Assembly: GCA_033283165.1 (NCBI GenBank)
Contig: JAWMQL010000010.1
Coordinates: 1-64,000 of the forward strand
Direction: 5' to 3'
Length of the DNA: 64,000 nt
Source of the DNA: JAWMQL01 sp033283165
GTDB taxonomy: Bacteria; Pseudomonadota; Gammaproteobacteria; Pseudomonadales; Halieaceae
A program made the translations under genes and the position numbers. Positions within the stretch are counted from its first letter, which is position 1. The number at the start of each line of letters is the position of its first letter. Positions 26,000-34,442 of this stretch are shown here, piece after piece. The notes under the pieces are model-generated. The model did not search any database, was not told the DNA's origin, and saw nothing but the letters and a program-made list of their open reading frames with translations.

Positions 26000-27343
26000 A
26001 TGTACCGGCTGTTCACAATAATAATCATGGCACTCTACAGCGGCGTCGCCCGTGCCGGGCTGTTGGATATCTACCGGTTGGAGGACGGCCACACCAATTG
26101 GCAGTACGTCGCCAATACAACCGGTGCGGTGCTGATCCTCGCGATGAGCTACACCCTGTTTCGCCTGTACAAAAGCCATCGCGCAGAGCAGCGCCACAAC
26201 CGCGAACTGGAAGTGATCAGGGCGAAACTGGAGGAGCGGGTACGCGAGCGCACCGCGACCCTGGCTGAGTCACAGGCTTACCTGGACAATATCCTGCGCT
26301 CCATGCCACTGATGCTGGTCGGTTTGGACGCGGAGGGCCGGATTACCCAGTGGAATCCAGCCGCCGAGGCCATGACCAGCCTGAAGGCAAAGGAAGTGCT
26401 CGGCCAGGACCTGTGGCGGGCCTACCCCCTGATTACGGTGACGCGTGACCAGTTCGAAGAGGCGATCCACAGTCGCAAACAGCAGACGATCCGCCAGAGC
26501 CAGCGCGGGCACTTTCATTTCGATGTCACCCTGTATCCGCTGCAGCAGCAGTCGGAGCCCGGCCTGGTGATCCTGGTAGACGATGTTACGGAGCGTGTGG
26601 CGGCTGAAAATTCGCTGATTGAACGCGACAAGATGTCATCCATGGGAGAGCTGGCCGGTTACCTTGCCTACGATATCAGTTCGCCGCTGCAGATCATTCA
26701 GCAGGACATTCGCCAGGCCAGGGACGCACTGGCCAGTGGCGAGGAATCGCCCGACCACGCACTGATCGATGCGGTGGAGCGTACCGAACAGGTGTCAGCA
26801 CTGGTGGCCAACCTGCTGCAATTCTCGCGTGCCCGGGCGGAACAGATGAAACCGGCTGATATCACCGAGATCATTGAGCACAGTCTGGCCCTGGCCGAAG
26901 CGGTCCTGATGGTGCCCTCGGGGCTGCGCTTCAAGGATATTGAGATCGTGCGCAAGTATGAACCGGACCTGCCCCCGGTCCCCTGTCATGCCACCGAGTT
27001 GCAGCAGATGTTCCTGAGCCTGTTGCGGCATTGCACCCAGGCTCTCGGTGAGGTGGAGCGGGCCGATCACCGGCCGCAGATTACCCTGGAGGCGAAAGAC
27101 CTGTACGGGGCCCTGTGGCTGAAAGTTCAGCACAATGGGCGCGGTCTCAGCCTGGCGGAACAGCAGGTGTTATTCGAACCGTATTTTGCCCAGGGGGGGG
27201 CAGTGGCAGCGGATGACTACGATGCCGGGCGCCGCCTGTCTTACGCCCATTTCATTGTGTCAGAGCAACATCGGGGGCAGATTGCGGTGACCTCCGACCC
27301 GGAAATCGGCACCACTTTCCACCTCCAGTTGCTGTTGAATTGA
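26000..27343 (+). CDS. PAS-containing histidine-kinase-like protein, catalytic residues lost
   Basis: 447 residues. A signal-like N-terminus, a membrane segment (about 40-58), a coiled coil (62-92), a PAS domain (about 92-200), then a DHp/HATPase-like part. In active kinases the DHp motif reads AHEINNPL. Here it reads AYDISSPL, with Tyr224 at the phospho-acceptor His. The N-box NLLRNA has become SLLRHC, with His344 replacing the key Asn. The G1 box DNGPG reads HNGRG (from His378), and the GTGLGL loop is absent (AGRRLSYAHFIV). It is therefore probably a pseudokinase. No response regulator gene is beside it. It could sense through PAS and act by protein contact. Confidence 0.85.
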   Translation: MYRLFTIIIMALYSGVARAGLLDIYRLEDGHTNWQYVANTTGAVLILAMSYTLFRLYKSHRAEQRHNRELEVIRAKLEERVRERTATLAESQAYLDNILRSMPLMLVGLDAEGRITQWNPAAEAMTSLKAKEVLGQDLWRAYPLITVTRDQFEEAIHSRKQQTIRQSQRGHFHFDVTLYPLQQQSEPGLVILVDDVTERVAAENSLIERDKMSSMGELAGYLAYDISSPLQIIQQDIRQARDALASGEESPDHALIDAVERTEQVSALVANLLQFSRARAEQMKPADITEIIEHSLALAEAVLMVPSGLRFKDIEIVRKYEPDLPPVPCHATELQQMFLSLLRHCTQALGEVERADHRPQITLEAKDLYGALWLKVQHNGRGLSLAEQQVLFEPYFAQGGAVAADDYDAGRRLSYAHFIVSEQHRGQIAVTSDPEIGTTFHLQLLLN

Positions 27344-27412
27344 AGCGGTCGGTACGCGCTGCCAATCAATATTGATCCACCTCAAAAAATCCCTCAACTC
27401 CCGTCGCCGGAA

Positions 27413-27440
27413 CTTGAAAAACAGCCTCTCGACCCTATTT
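27413..27440 (+). promoter_or_regulatory. sigma-32-type heat-shock promoter of hsp20
   Basis: CTTGAAA at 27413-27419, a 13-base spacer, then CCCTATTT at 27433-27440. This is close to the known CTTGAAA-N(11-16)-CCCCATNT sigma-32 consensus, 42 bases before the hsp20 start. Confidence 0.8.
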
Positions 27441-27481
27441 TATAAGAGGTAGAGGGGTAGTTTGCATAAAGGAGGTGCACT

Positions 27482-27907
27482 ATGTCTTTGATACCGCGTA
27501 ACAACCTGTTCGATATGGATCGATTTTTCAACGATGTCTGGGCGCCGGTGGCGAGTGACTCCCAATCCGGGTCTTTCTTTGCTCCCCGCGTGGACATCAA
27601 GGAGAAGGACGATCACTACGAAATTACGGCGGAACTGCCGGGCGTCAAGAAGGAGGATATCCAGCTGCATGTGAAGGACGGTATCCTGACTCTGGAGGCT
27701 GAGGCAAGTCAGGAAGACAAGGAGGAAAAAGAGGGGAAACTGATTCGCCAGGAACGCCGCTACGGTCGTTTCATGCGCAGTTTCAACCTCGGCTCCGATG
27801 TCCAGGAATCCGACATTCAGGCGTCATTTTCTGACGGGGTACTCAAGCTCCAGGCACCCAAGCTGGTGGAGCAGCCCGCTGAGCGTCGCCGGATCGAGGT
27901 GAATTAA
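27482..27907 (+). CDS. small heat-shock protein, Hsp20/alpha-crystallin family
   Basis: 141 residues. The alpha-crystallin domain (about 38-130) contains FFAPRVDIKEKDDHYEITAELPGVKKEDIQLHVKDGILTL and the QERRYGRFMRSF block, followed by ASFSDGVLKLQAPK. It holds unfolded proteins in the cytoplasm until ATP-dependent chaperones act. A strong ribosome site, AAAGGAGG, precedes the start, and a sigma-32-like promoter lies upstream. It ends four bases before the convergent TetR gene. Similar in size to the HspA class of proteobacterial Hsp20 rather than longer IbpA forms. Confidence 0.95.
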   Translation: MSLIPRNNLFDMDRFFNDVWAPVASDSQSGSFFAPRVDIKEKDDHYEITAELPGVKKEDIQLHVKDGILTLEAEASQEDKEEKEGKLIRQERRYGRFMRSFNLGSDVQESDIQASFSDGVLKLQAPKLVEQPAERRRIEVN

Positions 27908-27911
27908 GCCG

Positions 27912-28544
27912 TTAATTTATCAACATTGCCCGGACGACCTTGCGCAGCAGGCTTTTCTGTCGCGCAATGTTGTCCGGGTCCCGCAAATCGCCTTCCGCCA
28001 TGCTGTCGAATGCGCGCTGGGCGGTAAAGTATCCTGTTGTCAAATTGAACATGGCGATGACGTTCAGGGCGAGGGTTGCCCGGTCCTGTTCGTCGGTGCC
28101 CCCGAGCATTTTCACGCCCTGTAAACCTTTGTCGAACAACTCCTCCAGCCAGGCCATGAGCAGCCGGGTGGCAACGGAACTCTCGTCACCCTGCAGCGCC
28201 TGCTGAAACAGGGTGGCCATCTGTGGGTGCTCCAGCAGCAGGTCGGTCATAACCGCGGGCAAGTCGGTGTAGTCGCGCAGATCGCTCGCGGCGAGCAGGG
28301 CCTCGGTCAGCGCGTCGGCAATCGGTTGCAACGCCCGCAGCAGCATCGCCTCATACAGGGCCTGCTTGCCACTGAAGTGGTTGTACAGGCCGGGTTCGCG
28401 AATCCGGGCACCCGCGGCGATCTGGCGCAGGGTGGTCGCCTCGTAGCCCTGGCGGGAGAACAGTTCTTCCGCGACGTCCATTATCCTGAGGCGGGTGCGC
28501 TCTCCCTTGGTGGGTTTCCGGGGTGTGGTCGACTCGTGCGGCAT
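27912..28544 (-). CDS. TetR/AcrR-family transcriptional regulator
   Basis: 210 residues. The N-terminal helix-turn-helix (about 17-62) reads RLRIMDVAEELFSRQGYEATTLRQIAAGARIREPGLYNHFSGKQALY, a standard TetR DNA-binding domain. The C-terminal helices form an uncharacterised ligand pocket. It is convergent with hsp20 and divergent from slt. The most likely targets are itself and something upstream near 28.6 kb. The ligand is unknown. Confidence 0.9.
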   Translation of the reverse strand: MPHESTTPRKPTKGERTRLRIMDVAEELFSRQGYEATTLRQIAAGARIREPGLYNHFSGKQALYEAMLLRALQPIADALTEALLAASDLRDYTDLPAVMTDLLLEHPQMATLFQQALQGDESSVATRLLMAWLEELFDKGLQGVKMLGGTDEQDRATLALNVIAMFNLTTGYFTAQRAFDSMAEGDLRDPDNIARQKSLLRKVVRAMLIN

Positions 28545-28805
28545 AAATTATCAGACGATTGTTAATTTATGAGCAGAAAATACCAGAGAAACGATCATTT
28601 TTCGATTTTTGACGAGCTATATTGAGAAAAAATTAATCTCCGATAATATTTTATCGATTACTGCCATGCGGATCAGCGACAGTTTCCGGATCTTCCGCCG
28701 CGAGGTGAGCATGGATCAAGCGGAAATCGGGTGTCCCGCCCTGGGGTTGCTGTTCTGGCTGCCGGGCTATTGCAATCCGGACCGGGGCGTATCAGTCTAT
28801 GCCCC
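28545..28805. other. AT-rich intergenic region with a palindrome
   Basis: It lies between divergent tetR and slt. A perfect inverted repeat, CGATAA-TATT-TTATCG, sits at 28641-28656, about 100 bases from the tetR start and 150 from slt. It could be a TetR operator; symmetry is the only evidence. Otherwise no gene is supported here. Confidence 0.35.
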
Positions 28806-30737
28806 ATGAAAGGTCTGCTGTATTGCCTGCTGTTCTGCCTGATCGCGCCATGGCCCCCGGCGTCACGGGCCAGCGCGCCCGAGACCCTGTCCAGAGATCG
28901 CCAGCAGTACGGCGAGGCCATGGAGGCGATAGATCGAGGCAACTGGACCGAGTACCGGCAGCTCCGCCCCGCCCTGGATGAATATCCCCTCGCCATCTAC
29001 CTCGATTACAGCGAGCTGACGCGACAGCCGGGCAGCGTGCGGCCGGCGGACGCGCGGCGCTTTATCAGTCTCAGTGCCGATTCGCCGCTGCCAAACCGCT
29101 TCCTTTCGGTCTACCTGGAGCGGGCCGGGCGGGAGCGGCGCTGGGACGACTTCCTGCAGGTCAAACCGGACGAGCCGAACAGCATCGAACTCAAGTGTTA
29201 CTACTTCCGGGCGCAGCTCGCCCGTGGTAACAAGGAGCTGGCCTGGCAGGGCGCAGAGCGCCTCTGGGTGCACGGGACGTCCCGCCCGGATGAATGCGAT
29301 CCGCTGTTCGATGCCTGGCTCAGTTCCGGCCAGTTGCGCGACGAGTTGGTCTGGGCTCGCCTGTTACAGGCTTTCGATAATCGCCAGCGCTCGCTGATGG
29401 GTTACGTGGCTCGCAAGGGCAGCGAGCAGCTCAAGCCCTGGTCGGATAAACTGCTGGCCATCTACCGGCGACCGGACCAATTGCGCCGCCAGTCACTGCC
29501 GCCGGAGCAGGACCACTCCGTCGACATCATCGTGCATGGCCTGCCCTATCTGGCGCGCTACAAGGTGGAACAGGCCCTGGCGGACTGGCAGTATTTCGAG
29601 TCGCGCTACGCCTTCGACCAGGCCCAGCGCCATACCATTGAATACGCTATCACCCTGCGCAGCCTGTTTGCCCGCTCGCCGCAGAACCTGGCCTGGGTGG
29701 AAGCCGCCCTGGAGCGCCTCGGTGATGACAAGCTGGTGGAGATTCGCCTGCGCTGGGCCCTGGAAGAAGGCGAGTGGACGGCGATTGAGGCCAACCTGGC
29801 CAAACTCTCTTCCGAACGACGGCAGGAGCCGGTGTGGCGATACTGGTCCGCCCGTGCCCAGCAGGTGGCGGGCCGCGAGGAGGAGTACCGCCTCGGGATG
29901 GAAGCCCTCGCCGCGGAGCGCGGCTACTACGGTTTTCTGGCCGCGGACCGGTTGCAACGGCCCTACGCATTCCGGCACCAGCCGCTGGTTTTGCAGGCCG
30001 CCGCGAGCGATCCGCTCAGGCAATTGCCGGCAGTGCGCCGTATCGAGGAGCTGCAATTCCACGACGAAAGCAACCTCGCCTACTCCGAGTGGTTCAAGGT
30101 TCTGAACGATACGATTGACCCGGGACGGCATCAGCAGTTGGCGGTGTTGGCGTCGGAGCAGGGTTGGCACCGCATGGCGATCGACGCGGCCAATCGGGCG
30201 AAAGCCTGGGACCTGCTGGACCTGCGGTTCCCCATGCCCTATCAGGAAACGTTCCAGCAGTACGCACAGGTCCGCCAGGTGCCCAGCACCGAGTTGATGG
30301 CCATTGCCCGGCGAGAGAGCGCGTTCCATCCCCAGGCCCGCTCGCCGGTGGGCGCCAGGGGCCTGATGCAGATCATGCCGGCGACCGGCGCCCAGGTGGC
30401 GTCCAGGCTGGGACAGCGATATACCAGCACCGACCTGTACGAAGTAGATCACAACGTTCTGCTCGGCAGTGCCTACTACCGGCAACTGCTGGATCGCTAC
30501 CAGGGCAACCGCATCCTCGCCCTGGCGGCCTATAACGCCGGCCCACACCGGGTGGACCGGTGGCGTAATCGCAAGGATCAGGAGGCGCTGGAAGCAGAGC
30601 GCTGGGTGGAGACCATTCCCTTCCGCGAAACCCGCGACTACGTCCAGGCGGTGCTGTCCTATAATGTGGTATTTCAGTATTTGCAGGGCGGCAACGGCAG
30701 CCTCCTGACCTCCAGCGAGCGCGAAGCGCGCTACTAG
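28806..30737 (+). CDS. slt: soluble lytic murein transglycosylase (Slt70-like)
   Basis: About 643 residues from the ATG at 28806, which starts a signal peptide ending near ASRA. A long alpha-superhelical region (about 25-480) is followed by the SLT catalytic domain. That domain has MAIARRESAFHPQARSPVGARGLMQIMPATG with the catalytic Glu, then ALAAYNAGPHRVDRW. It cleaves peptidoglycan to 1,6-anhydro-muropeptides in the periplasm. Length and order match E. coli Slt70 (about 645). It is followed 25 bases later by arsS and may share a transcript. Confidence 0.94.
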   Translation: MKGLLYCLLFCLIAPWPPASRASAPETLSRDRQQYGEAMEAIDRGNWTEYRQLRPALDEYPLAIYLDYSELTRQPGSVRPADARRFISLSADSPLPNRFLSVYLERAGRERRWDDFLQVKPDEPNSIELKCYYFRAQLARGNKELAWQGAERLWVHGTSRPDECDPLFDAWLSSGQLRDELVWARLLQAFDNRQRSLMGYVARKGSEQLKPWSDKLLAIYRRPDQLRRQSLPPEQDHSVDIIVHGLPYLARYKVEQALADWQYFESRYAFDQAQRHTIEYAITLRSLFARSPQNLAWVEAALERLGDDKLVEIRLRWALEEGEWTAIEANLAKLSSERRQEPVWRYWSARAQQVAGREEEYRLGMEALAAERGYYGFLAADRLQRPYAFRHQPLVLQAAASDPLRQLPAVRRIEELQFHDESNLAYSEWFKVLNDTIDPGRHQQLAVLASEQGWHRMAIDAANRAKAWDLLDLRFPMPYQETFQQYAQVRQVPSTELMAIARRESAFHPQARSPVGARGLMQIMPATGAQVASRLGQRYTSTDLYEVDHNVLLGSAYYRQLLDRYQGNRILALAAYNAGPHRVDRWRNRKDQEALEAERWVETIPFRETRDYVQAVLSYNVVFQYLQGGNGSLLTSSEREARY

Positions 30738-30762
30738 AACACGGCGATACGAGGAACAATAC

Positions 30763-31722
30763 ATGCAGGACACCCGGCCCCTGTTGCTGCACAGCGATTT
30801 TCCCCCACTGCATCGCGGCCGGCTGGATACCCTGCAGGTCAACCTGGGATACCTGTGCAACCTCAGTTGTGCCCACTGCCACGTCAATGCCGGCCCCACC
30901 CGTACCGAGCTGATGGCTGGCGAAACCGTGGACCTGGTGCTGGCATTGCTGGACCGGGCCGAGATCGGTTCGCTCGACCTGACCGGGGGCGCGCCGGAAT
31001 TAAACCCTCATTTCAGGCGCCTGGTGAGTGGTGCACGGCAGCTGGGAGTGCGGGTCATAGACCGCTGTAACCTGACGGTCCTGCTCGAACCCGAGCAGGA
31101 GGGCCTGGCGGAATTTCTGGCGCGGGAGGGGGTGGAAATCACGGCCTCTTTGCCCTGTTACCTGGAAAGCAATGTCGAGCAGCAGCGCGGCAAGGGTGTG
31201 TACAACGACAGCATCCGCGCCATCCAGCTGCTCAACAGGCTGGGGTACGCGGTTGACCCGCAGCTGTGCCTCAATCTCGTGTACAACCCCATAGGGCCGG
31301 TGTTACCGCCCCCGCAGGATACCCTGGAGTGCGATTACCGGCGCGAGCTCGGGGCGCGCTTCGGCATACACTTCAACCACCTGTTCACTATCACCAATAT
31401 GCCCATCAGCCGTTTCGGCGCGGTGTTGCTGGCCCAGGGGCAGTTCGACCAGTACATGGCCCTGCTGAAAGCCAGCTACAGTCCTGCCAACCTCGACACG
31501 GTGATGTGCCGCAGCCTGGTCAGTGTGGACTGGCAGGGCTATCTGTTCGACTGCGATTTCAACCAGATGCTGTCTATTCCGCTCCTGGCCCGCGAACGGC
31601 GTCATGTGCGGGATCTGCTGCGGCAGTCGAAGTTGGAAGGCGAATCGATTGCCACCGGGGAGCACTGCTACGGCTGTACCGCCGGGCAGGGCAGCAGCTG
31701 CAGCGGCGCGCTAGAGGCCTGA
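30763..31722 (+). CDS. arsS: arsenosugar biosynthesis radical SAM protein ArsS
   Basis: 319 residues. The radical-SAM cluster motif CNLSCAHC has Cys32, Cys36 and Cys39. The C-terminal ArsS signature DFNQML and the GEHCYGCTAGQGSSCSGAL cysteine block are present. ArsS adds a 5'-deoxyadenosyl group to dimethylarsenite on the way to arsenosugars. Some orthologs carry selenocysteine in the C-terminal block; here it is encoded as cysteine. It has AGGA as ribosome site. The stop overlaps the next glycosyltransferase gene by one base. An arsM methyltransferase is not visible in the window. Confidence 0.93.
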   Translation: MQDTRPLLLHSDFPPLHRGRLDTLQVNLGYLCNLSCAHCHVNAGPTRTELMAGETVDLVLALLDRAEIGSLDLTGGAPELNPHFRRLVSGARQLGVRVIDRCNLTVLLEPEQEGLAEFLAREGVEITASLPCYLESNVEQQRGKGVYNDSIRAIQLLNRLGYAVDPQLCLNLVYNPIGPVLPPPQDTLECDYRRELGARFGIHFNHLFTITNMPISRFGAVLLAQGQFDQYMALLKASYSPANLDTVMCRSLVSVDWQGYLFDCDFNQMLSIPLLARERRHVRDLLRQSKLEGESIATGEHCYGCTAGQGSSCSGALEA

Positions 31723-32396
31723 TGGCCCCGACTATCAGTTTCATTATCCCGGTATTGAATGAAGCGGCCATTCTGCCTGCGCTGCTGGAAGCATTGCGCC
31801 GCGACTTTGCCAGCGCCCAGTTGATTGTGGTGGATGGCGGCAGTTCGGACCGCTCGTTGCAACAAGCCTTGACCCGCGCAGACCAGGTGTTGCTCGGTGA
31901 ACCGGGACGCGCCCTGCAAATGAACCTGGGTGGGCAGGTCGCCAGCGGCGAGTACCTGCTGTTCCTGCACGCAGACAGTTACCCCGGATTCAGCCTGGAG
32001 CAGTTGCTGGCGCAGCTGGCAGACCGGCCCGACTGGGGGTTCTGCCCGGTGCGGCTCAGCGGCCGACAGGCGGCGTTCCGGGTCATCGAGTTTTTCATGA
32101 ACTGGCGCTCGCGGCTCACCGGTGTGGCCACCGGTGACCAGCTCCTGTTTCTGCGGCGGGAGCTGTTCAGGGAACTGGAGGGGTTTGCGGAGATCCCGCT
32201 GATGGAGGATGTGGAATTCAGTAAACGACTGCAGCGACGGGCACCCCCCCGGATTCTCAGCCAGCCGGTAACCAGTTCCAGCCGGCGCTGGGAGGAGGGC
32301 GGTATCCCCGGTACGGTGTTGCGCATGTGGCTGCTGCGCCTCGCGTATTTTCTCGGTGTGTCGCCGCGGCGCCTGTGGCAGCACTACTATGGCTGA
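31722..32396 (+). CDS. arsenosugar-cluster glycosyltransferase, family 2 type
   Basis: 224 residues. A GT-A fold transferase: it begins ISFIIPVLNEAAILPALLEAL, then LIVVDGGSSDRS, a DxD-like LHAD, and GDQLLFLRRELF. It matches the family-2-like glycosyltransferase (TIGR04283 type) that accompanies arsS. It likely transfers a sugar to the arsenic-containing nucleoside or lipid. The start shares its A with the arsS stop, and the end overlaps the next gene by 8 bases, so the three genes form one operon. Confidence 0.9.
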   Translation: MAPTISFIIPVLNEAAILPALLEALRRDFASAQLIVVDGGSSDRSLQQALTRADQVLLGEPGRALQMNLGGQVASGEYLLFLHADSYPGFSLEQLLAQLADRPDWGFCPVRLSGRQAAFRVIEFFMNWRSRLTGVATGDQLLFLRRELFRELEGFAEIPLMEDVEFSKRLQRRAPPRILSQPVTSSSRRWEEGGIPGTVLRMWLLRLAYFLGVSPRRLWQHYYG

Positions 32397-33009
32397 TGCG
32401 GGGACCGGAACACGGCTGCTGCAATTTGCCCGTTGCCCGGTGCCGGGCCGGGTCAAGACACGGATGCTGCCGGCGCTGACCCCCGAAGCGGCCTGTGACC
32501 TGCACAGCGAGTTGGTGCGTGAGGTGTGCACGGGATTGCTGGCCGCGCGGCTGGGCGCGGTAGAGCTCTGGGTCGAAGGGGCACAGGACCATCCCCTGTT
32601 CCAGGAATGCCTGGCACTGGGCGCCAGTGACGTGCGGCCACAGCAGGGCGCTGACCTGGGTGAGCGGATGCAGCACGCGCTCGCTGACGGTCTGTGCCGG
32701 GCGCAGCAGGTGCTGCTGGTCGGGAGTGATTGTCCCGGGATGGATCGCGACTACCTGATGCAGGCCGCCGCCGCCCTGAATAGCCATGACCTGGTGCTGG
32801 GCCCGGCCCACGATGGTGGCTACGTGTTGATTGGCTGTCGCTGCAGGCTTCCCCCGACCCTGTTCCAGGACATGCCCTGGGGCACGAGCGCAGTGCTGGA
32901 GCTGACCCGGTGCCGGGCGGCCGACCGGGGTTTGAAAGTGGCTGAACTGAGGGGTTTACGCGACATCGACCGGCCTGAGGACCTGGCCTGGTGGCGGGCC
33001 AGCCGGTAG
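32389..33009 (+). CDS. arsenosugar-cluster nucleotidyl/glycosyltransferase (TIGR04282-like)
   Basis: 206 residues. It has the LLQFARCPVPGRVKTRM start with the GRVKTR cofactor-binding loop, then LLVGSDCPGMDRDYL and LVLGPAHDGGYVLIG, the pattern of the TIGR04282/DUF2064 family. These GT-A proteins accompany arsS and the other glycosyltransferase. The start ATG at 32389 lies inside the previous gene. Probable function: sugar nucleotide or glycosyl step in arsenosugar assembly. The exact donor is unknown. Confidence 0.9.
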   Translation: MADAGTGTRLLQFARCPVPGRVKTRMLPALTPEAACDLHSELVREVCTGLLAARLGAVELWVEGAQDHPLFQECLALGASDVRPQQGADLGERMQHALADGLCRAQQVLLVGSDCPGMDRDYLMQAAAALNSHDLVLGPAHDGGYVLIGCRCRLPPTLFQDMPWGTSAVLELTRCRAADRGLKVAELRGLRDIDRPEDLAWWRASR

Positions 33010-33065
33010 TGCATCCCCCGGCGAGCGGGGGGCGGTCACGGGAGTGAGTCGGTGCCGCTGACGGC

Positions 33066-33455
33066 TCAGGCGGTCGCCATTTCTCCCGACTGCGGGTCGG
33101 CCATGACTGGTTTTGAGCGCTGGTACAGCAACCAGGCTATCGCGGTGCAATAGCTGAGGTTGGTCTGCAACTCGCTGTCCGGGTCGCTCAGGAAGGCGCG
33201 CTGGCTGGCCAGTCCACGCACCCGGCCCGCAATCTCCGGATTGAAGGCCAGGTAGCGGTCCCAGATATCGCGGTGCTGCGCCGCGGTAATGTGGAACAAC
33301 CCCAGTCCCCCGTTGCGAGGAGAAAACAGGCCGAGCTCGGGTGACTCTACACAGGCGGCGAGCAGGGACGACTCGTTGGCGGGAGTCCAGGCCCCCAGGT
33401 ATTTGAGGGTCGGTCTGATGACCTGGTCTCTCAAATGCTCTGCAGTAACGTACAT
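33066..33455 (-). CDS. lysozyme-like/transglycosylase-fold small protein
   Basis: 129 residues. The pattern LRDQVIRPTLKYLGAWTPANESSLLAACVESPELGLF, then GGLGLFHITAAQHRDIWDRYLAFNPEIAGRV resembles phage or prophage-derived lysozyme-like proteins in which an ES after the first helices carries the catalytic Glu (here in CVES). No signal peptide is visible. It could be a domesticated endolysin-like protein or a phage tail relic. No other phage gene lies nearby. Convergent with the arsenosugar operon. Confidence 0.6.
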   Translation of the reverse strand: MYVTAEHLRDQVIRPTLKYLGAWTPANESSLLAACVESPELGLFSPRNGGLGLFHITAAQHRDIWDRYLAFNPEIAGRVRGLASQRAFLSDPDSELQTNLSYCTAIAWLLYQRSKPVMADPQSGEMATA

Positions 33456-33731
33456 ATCTGCCTCTCAGGGATTTGCCAGATACTGCTATTTCACTGTTAT
33501 GGTTCTTGGTGGTTCAGTTATTTGCCAAACGCACAGGCCATGTTGTACCACAGCAAAACAATAAATCCAACAAAAATAAGCAGTTGCGTCATTTTTTTAA
33601 CAATTATTATGGGAAGTGCTCGTAACTGGCCGGATCTCGACTACGGCAATAATCACCAAGTTGAGGTTAATTGCGGTTAAAATCAGTAAAAATACGCCAA
33701 CTGAGGCGAAAAAGCGACGGGACCAGCCGTT
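33456..33731. other. AT-rich intergenic stretch, no gene seen
   Basis: It separates the start of a minus-strand small gene from the 3' end of yciH. Composition is markedly AT-rich. A plus-strand frame at 33435-33680 has no ribosome site and a composition unlike a protein here, so I leave it out. Confidence 0.4.
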
Positions 33732-34097
33732 CTAGCCGCCGGCAAGCTTGACCGTATAGCCCCGCTGTTGTAACTCCTGCTGCAATACTGATCGTTGGTC
33801 GCCCTGGATTTCAATGCAGCCCTCCTTGACCGCACCGCCGACCCCACAGCGTTGCTTCAGGGCCCGGGCCAGCGCCTTCAATTCGGAGTCAGGCAGGGGC
33901 ACGCCACTGACCACGGTGACCGCCTTGCCTCCGCGACCCCTGGTTTCACGCCGTATGCGCACAATCCCGTCACCACTGTCCGCCGGTCTGTCGCTGCCGC
34001 AGACACAGTCGGCGACCGGTCGATGGCACTGGGGACAGAGCCGACCGCCATCGGTTGAATAGACCAGTCTCTGTCCACTGTTTTTCCGCCTGGCCAT
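33732..34097 (-). CDS. yciH: YciH, SUI1/eIF1-like translation factor
   Basis: 121 residues. It begins with a zinc-ribbon-like CPQCHRPVADCVC, then the SUI1 core VRIRRETRGRGGKAVTVVSGVPL and LKQRCGVGGAVKEGCIEIQGDQR. It is a cytoplasmic homolog of eIF1 that modulates initiation-codon fidelity. Length is normal for YciH (about 108-120). Divergent from slyX; the gap between the two starts is about 77 bases. Confidence 0.93.
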   Translation of the reverse strand: MARRKNSGQRLVYSTDGGRLCPQCHRPVADCVCGSDRPADSGDGIVRIRRETRGRGGKAVTVVSGVPLPDSELKALARALKQRCGVGGAVKEGCIEIQGDQRSVLQQELQQRGYTVKLAGG

Positions 34098-34174
34098 GGA
34101 TCACCCCGTGTGTTTGCCGTCGCGGGGCAGTATATTAGGCCACCGCGACAACGGGAACTGCCGGGGTTTCGAGG

Positions 34175-34399
34175 ATGCAGCAACAGGATGATTGGCAGGA
34201 TGCACTGGCCCACCTGGAAAGCCAGTTGGCTTTTCAGGAAGAGACCATTCGCGCGCTCAACGAGGCTCTGGCCAGCCAGCAGGCGGACATTCTGCTGTTG
34301 CAACGGCAACTGAAACTGCTCAAGGAGCGCCAGGATGAACAGGCTGCCAGCCTGGCGGAATTGCCGGGGGCGGCAGACGAACGGCCGCCACACTACTGA
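34175..34399 (+). CDS. slyX: SlyX family coiled-coil protein
   Basis: 74 residues, nearly all one amphipathic helix: LAHLESQLAFQEETIRALNEALASQQADILLLQRQLKLLKER, then a short tail ending DERPPHY, the usual SlyX end (PPHY). Function in the cell is not well defined. It is followed 43 bases later by the amidohydrolase and could share its transcript. Confidence 0.92.
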   Translation: MQQQDDWQDALAHLESQLAFQEETIRALNEALASQQADILLLQRQLKLLKERQDEQAASLAELPGAADERPPHY

Positions 34400-34442
34400 A
34401 CTGCAGCGGCGCATCTGGGAAAGGAAAGCAGGAAGACAGGAT

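Noticed and set aside
29493..30899. 468-codon minus-strand ORF across slt
   Set aside because: Antisense shadow of the Slt gene; composition rich in Arg, His and Gln with no recognisable fold.
33435..33680. 81-codon plus-strand ORF in the AT-rich gap
   Set aside because: No ribosome site; overlaps the start of a better-supported minus-strand gene.
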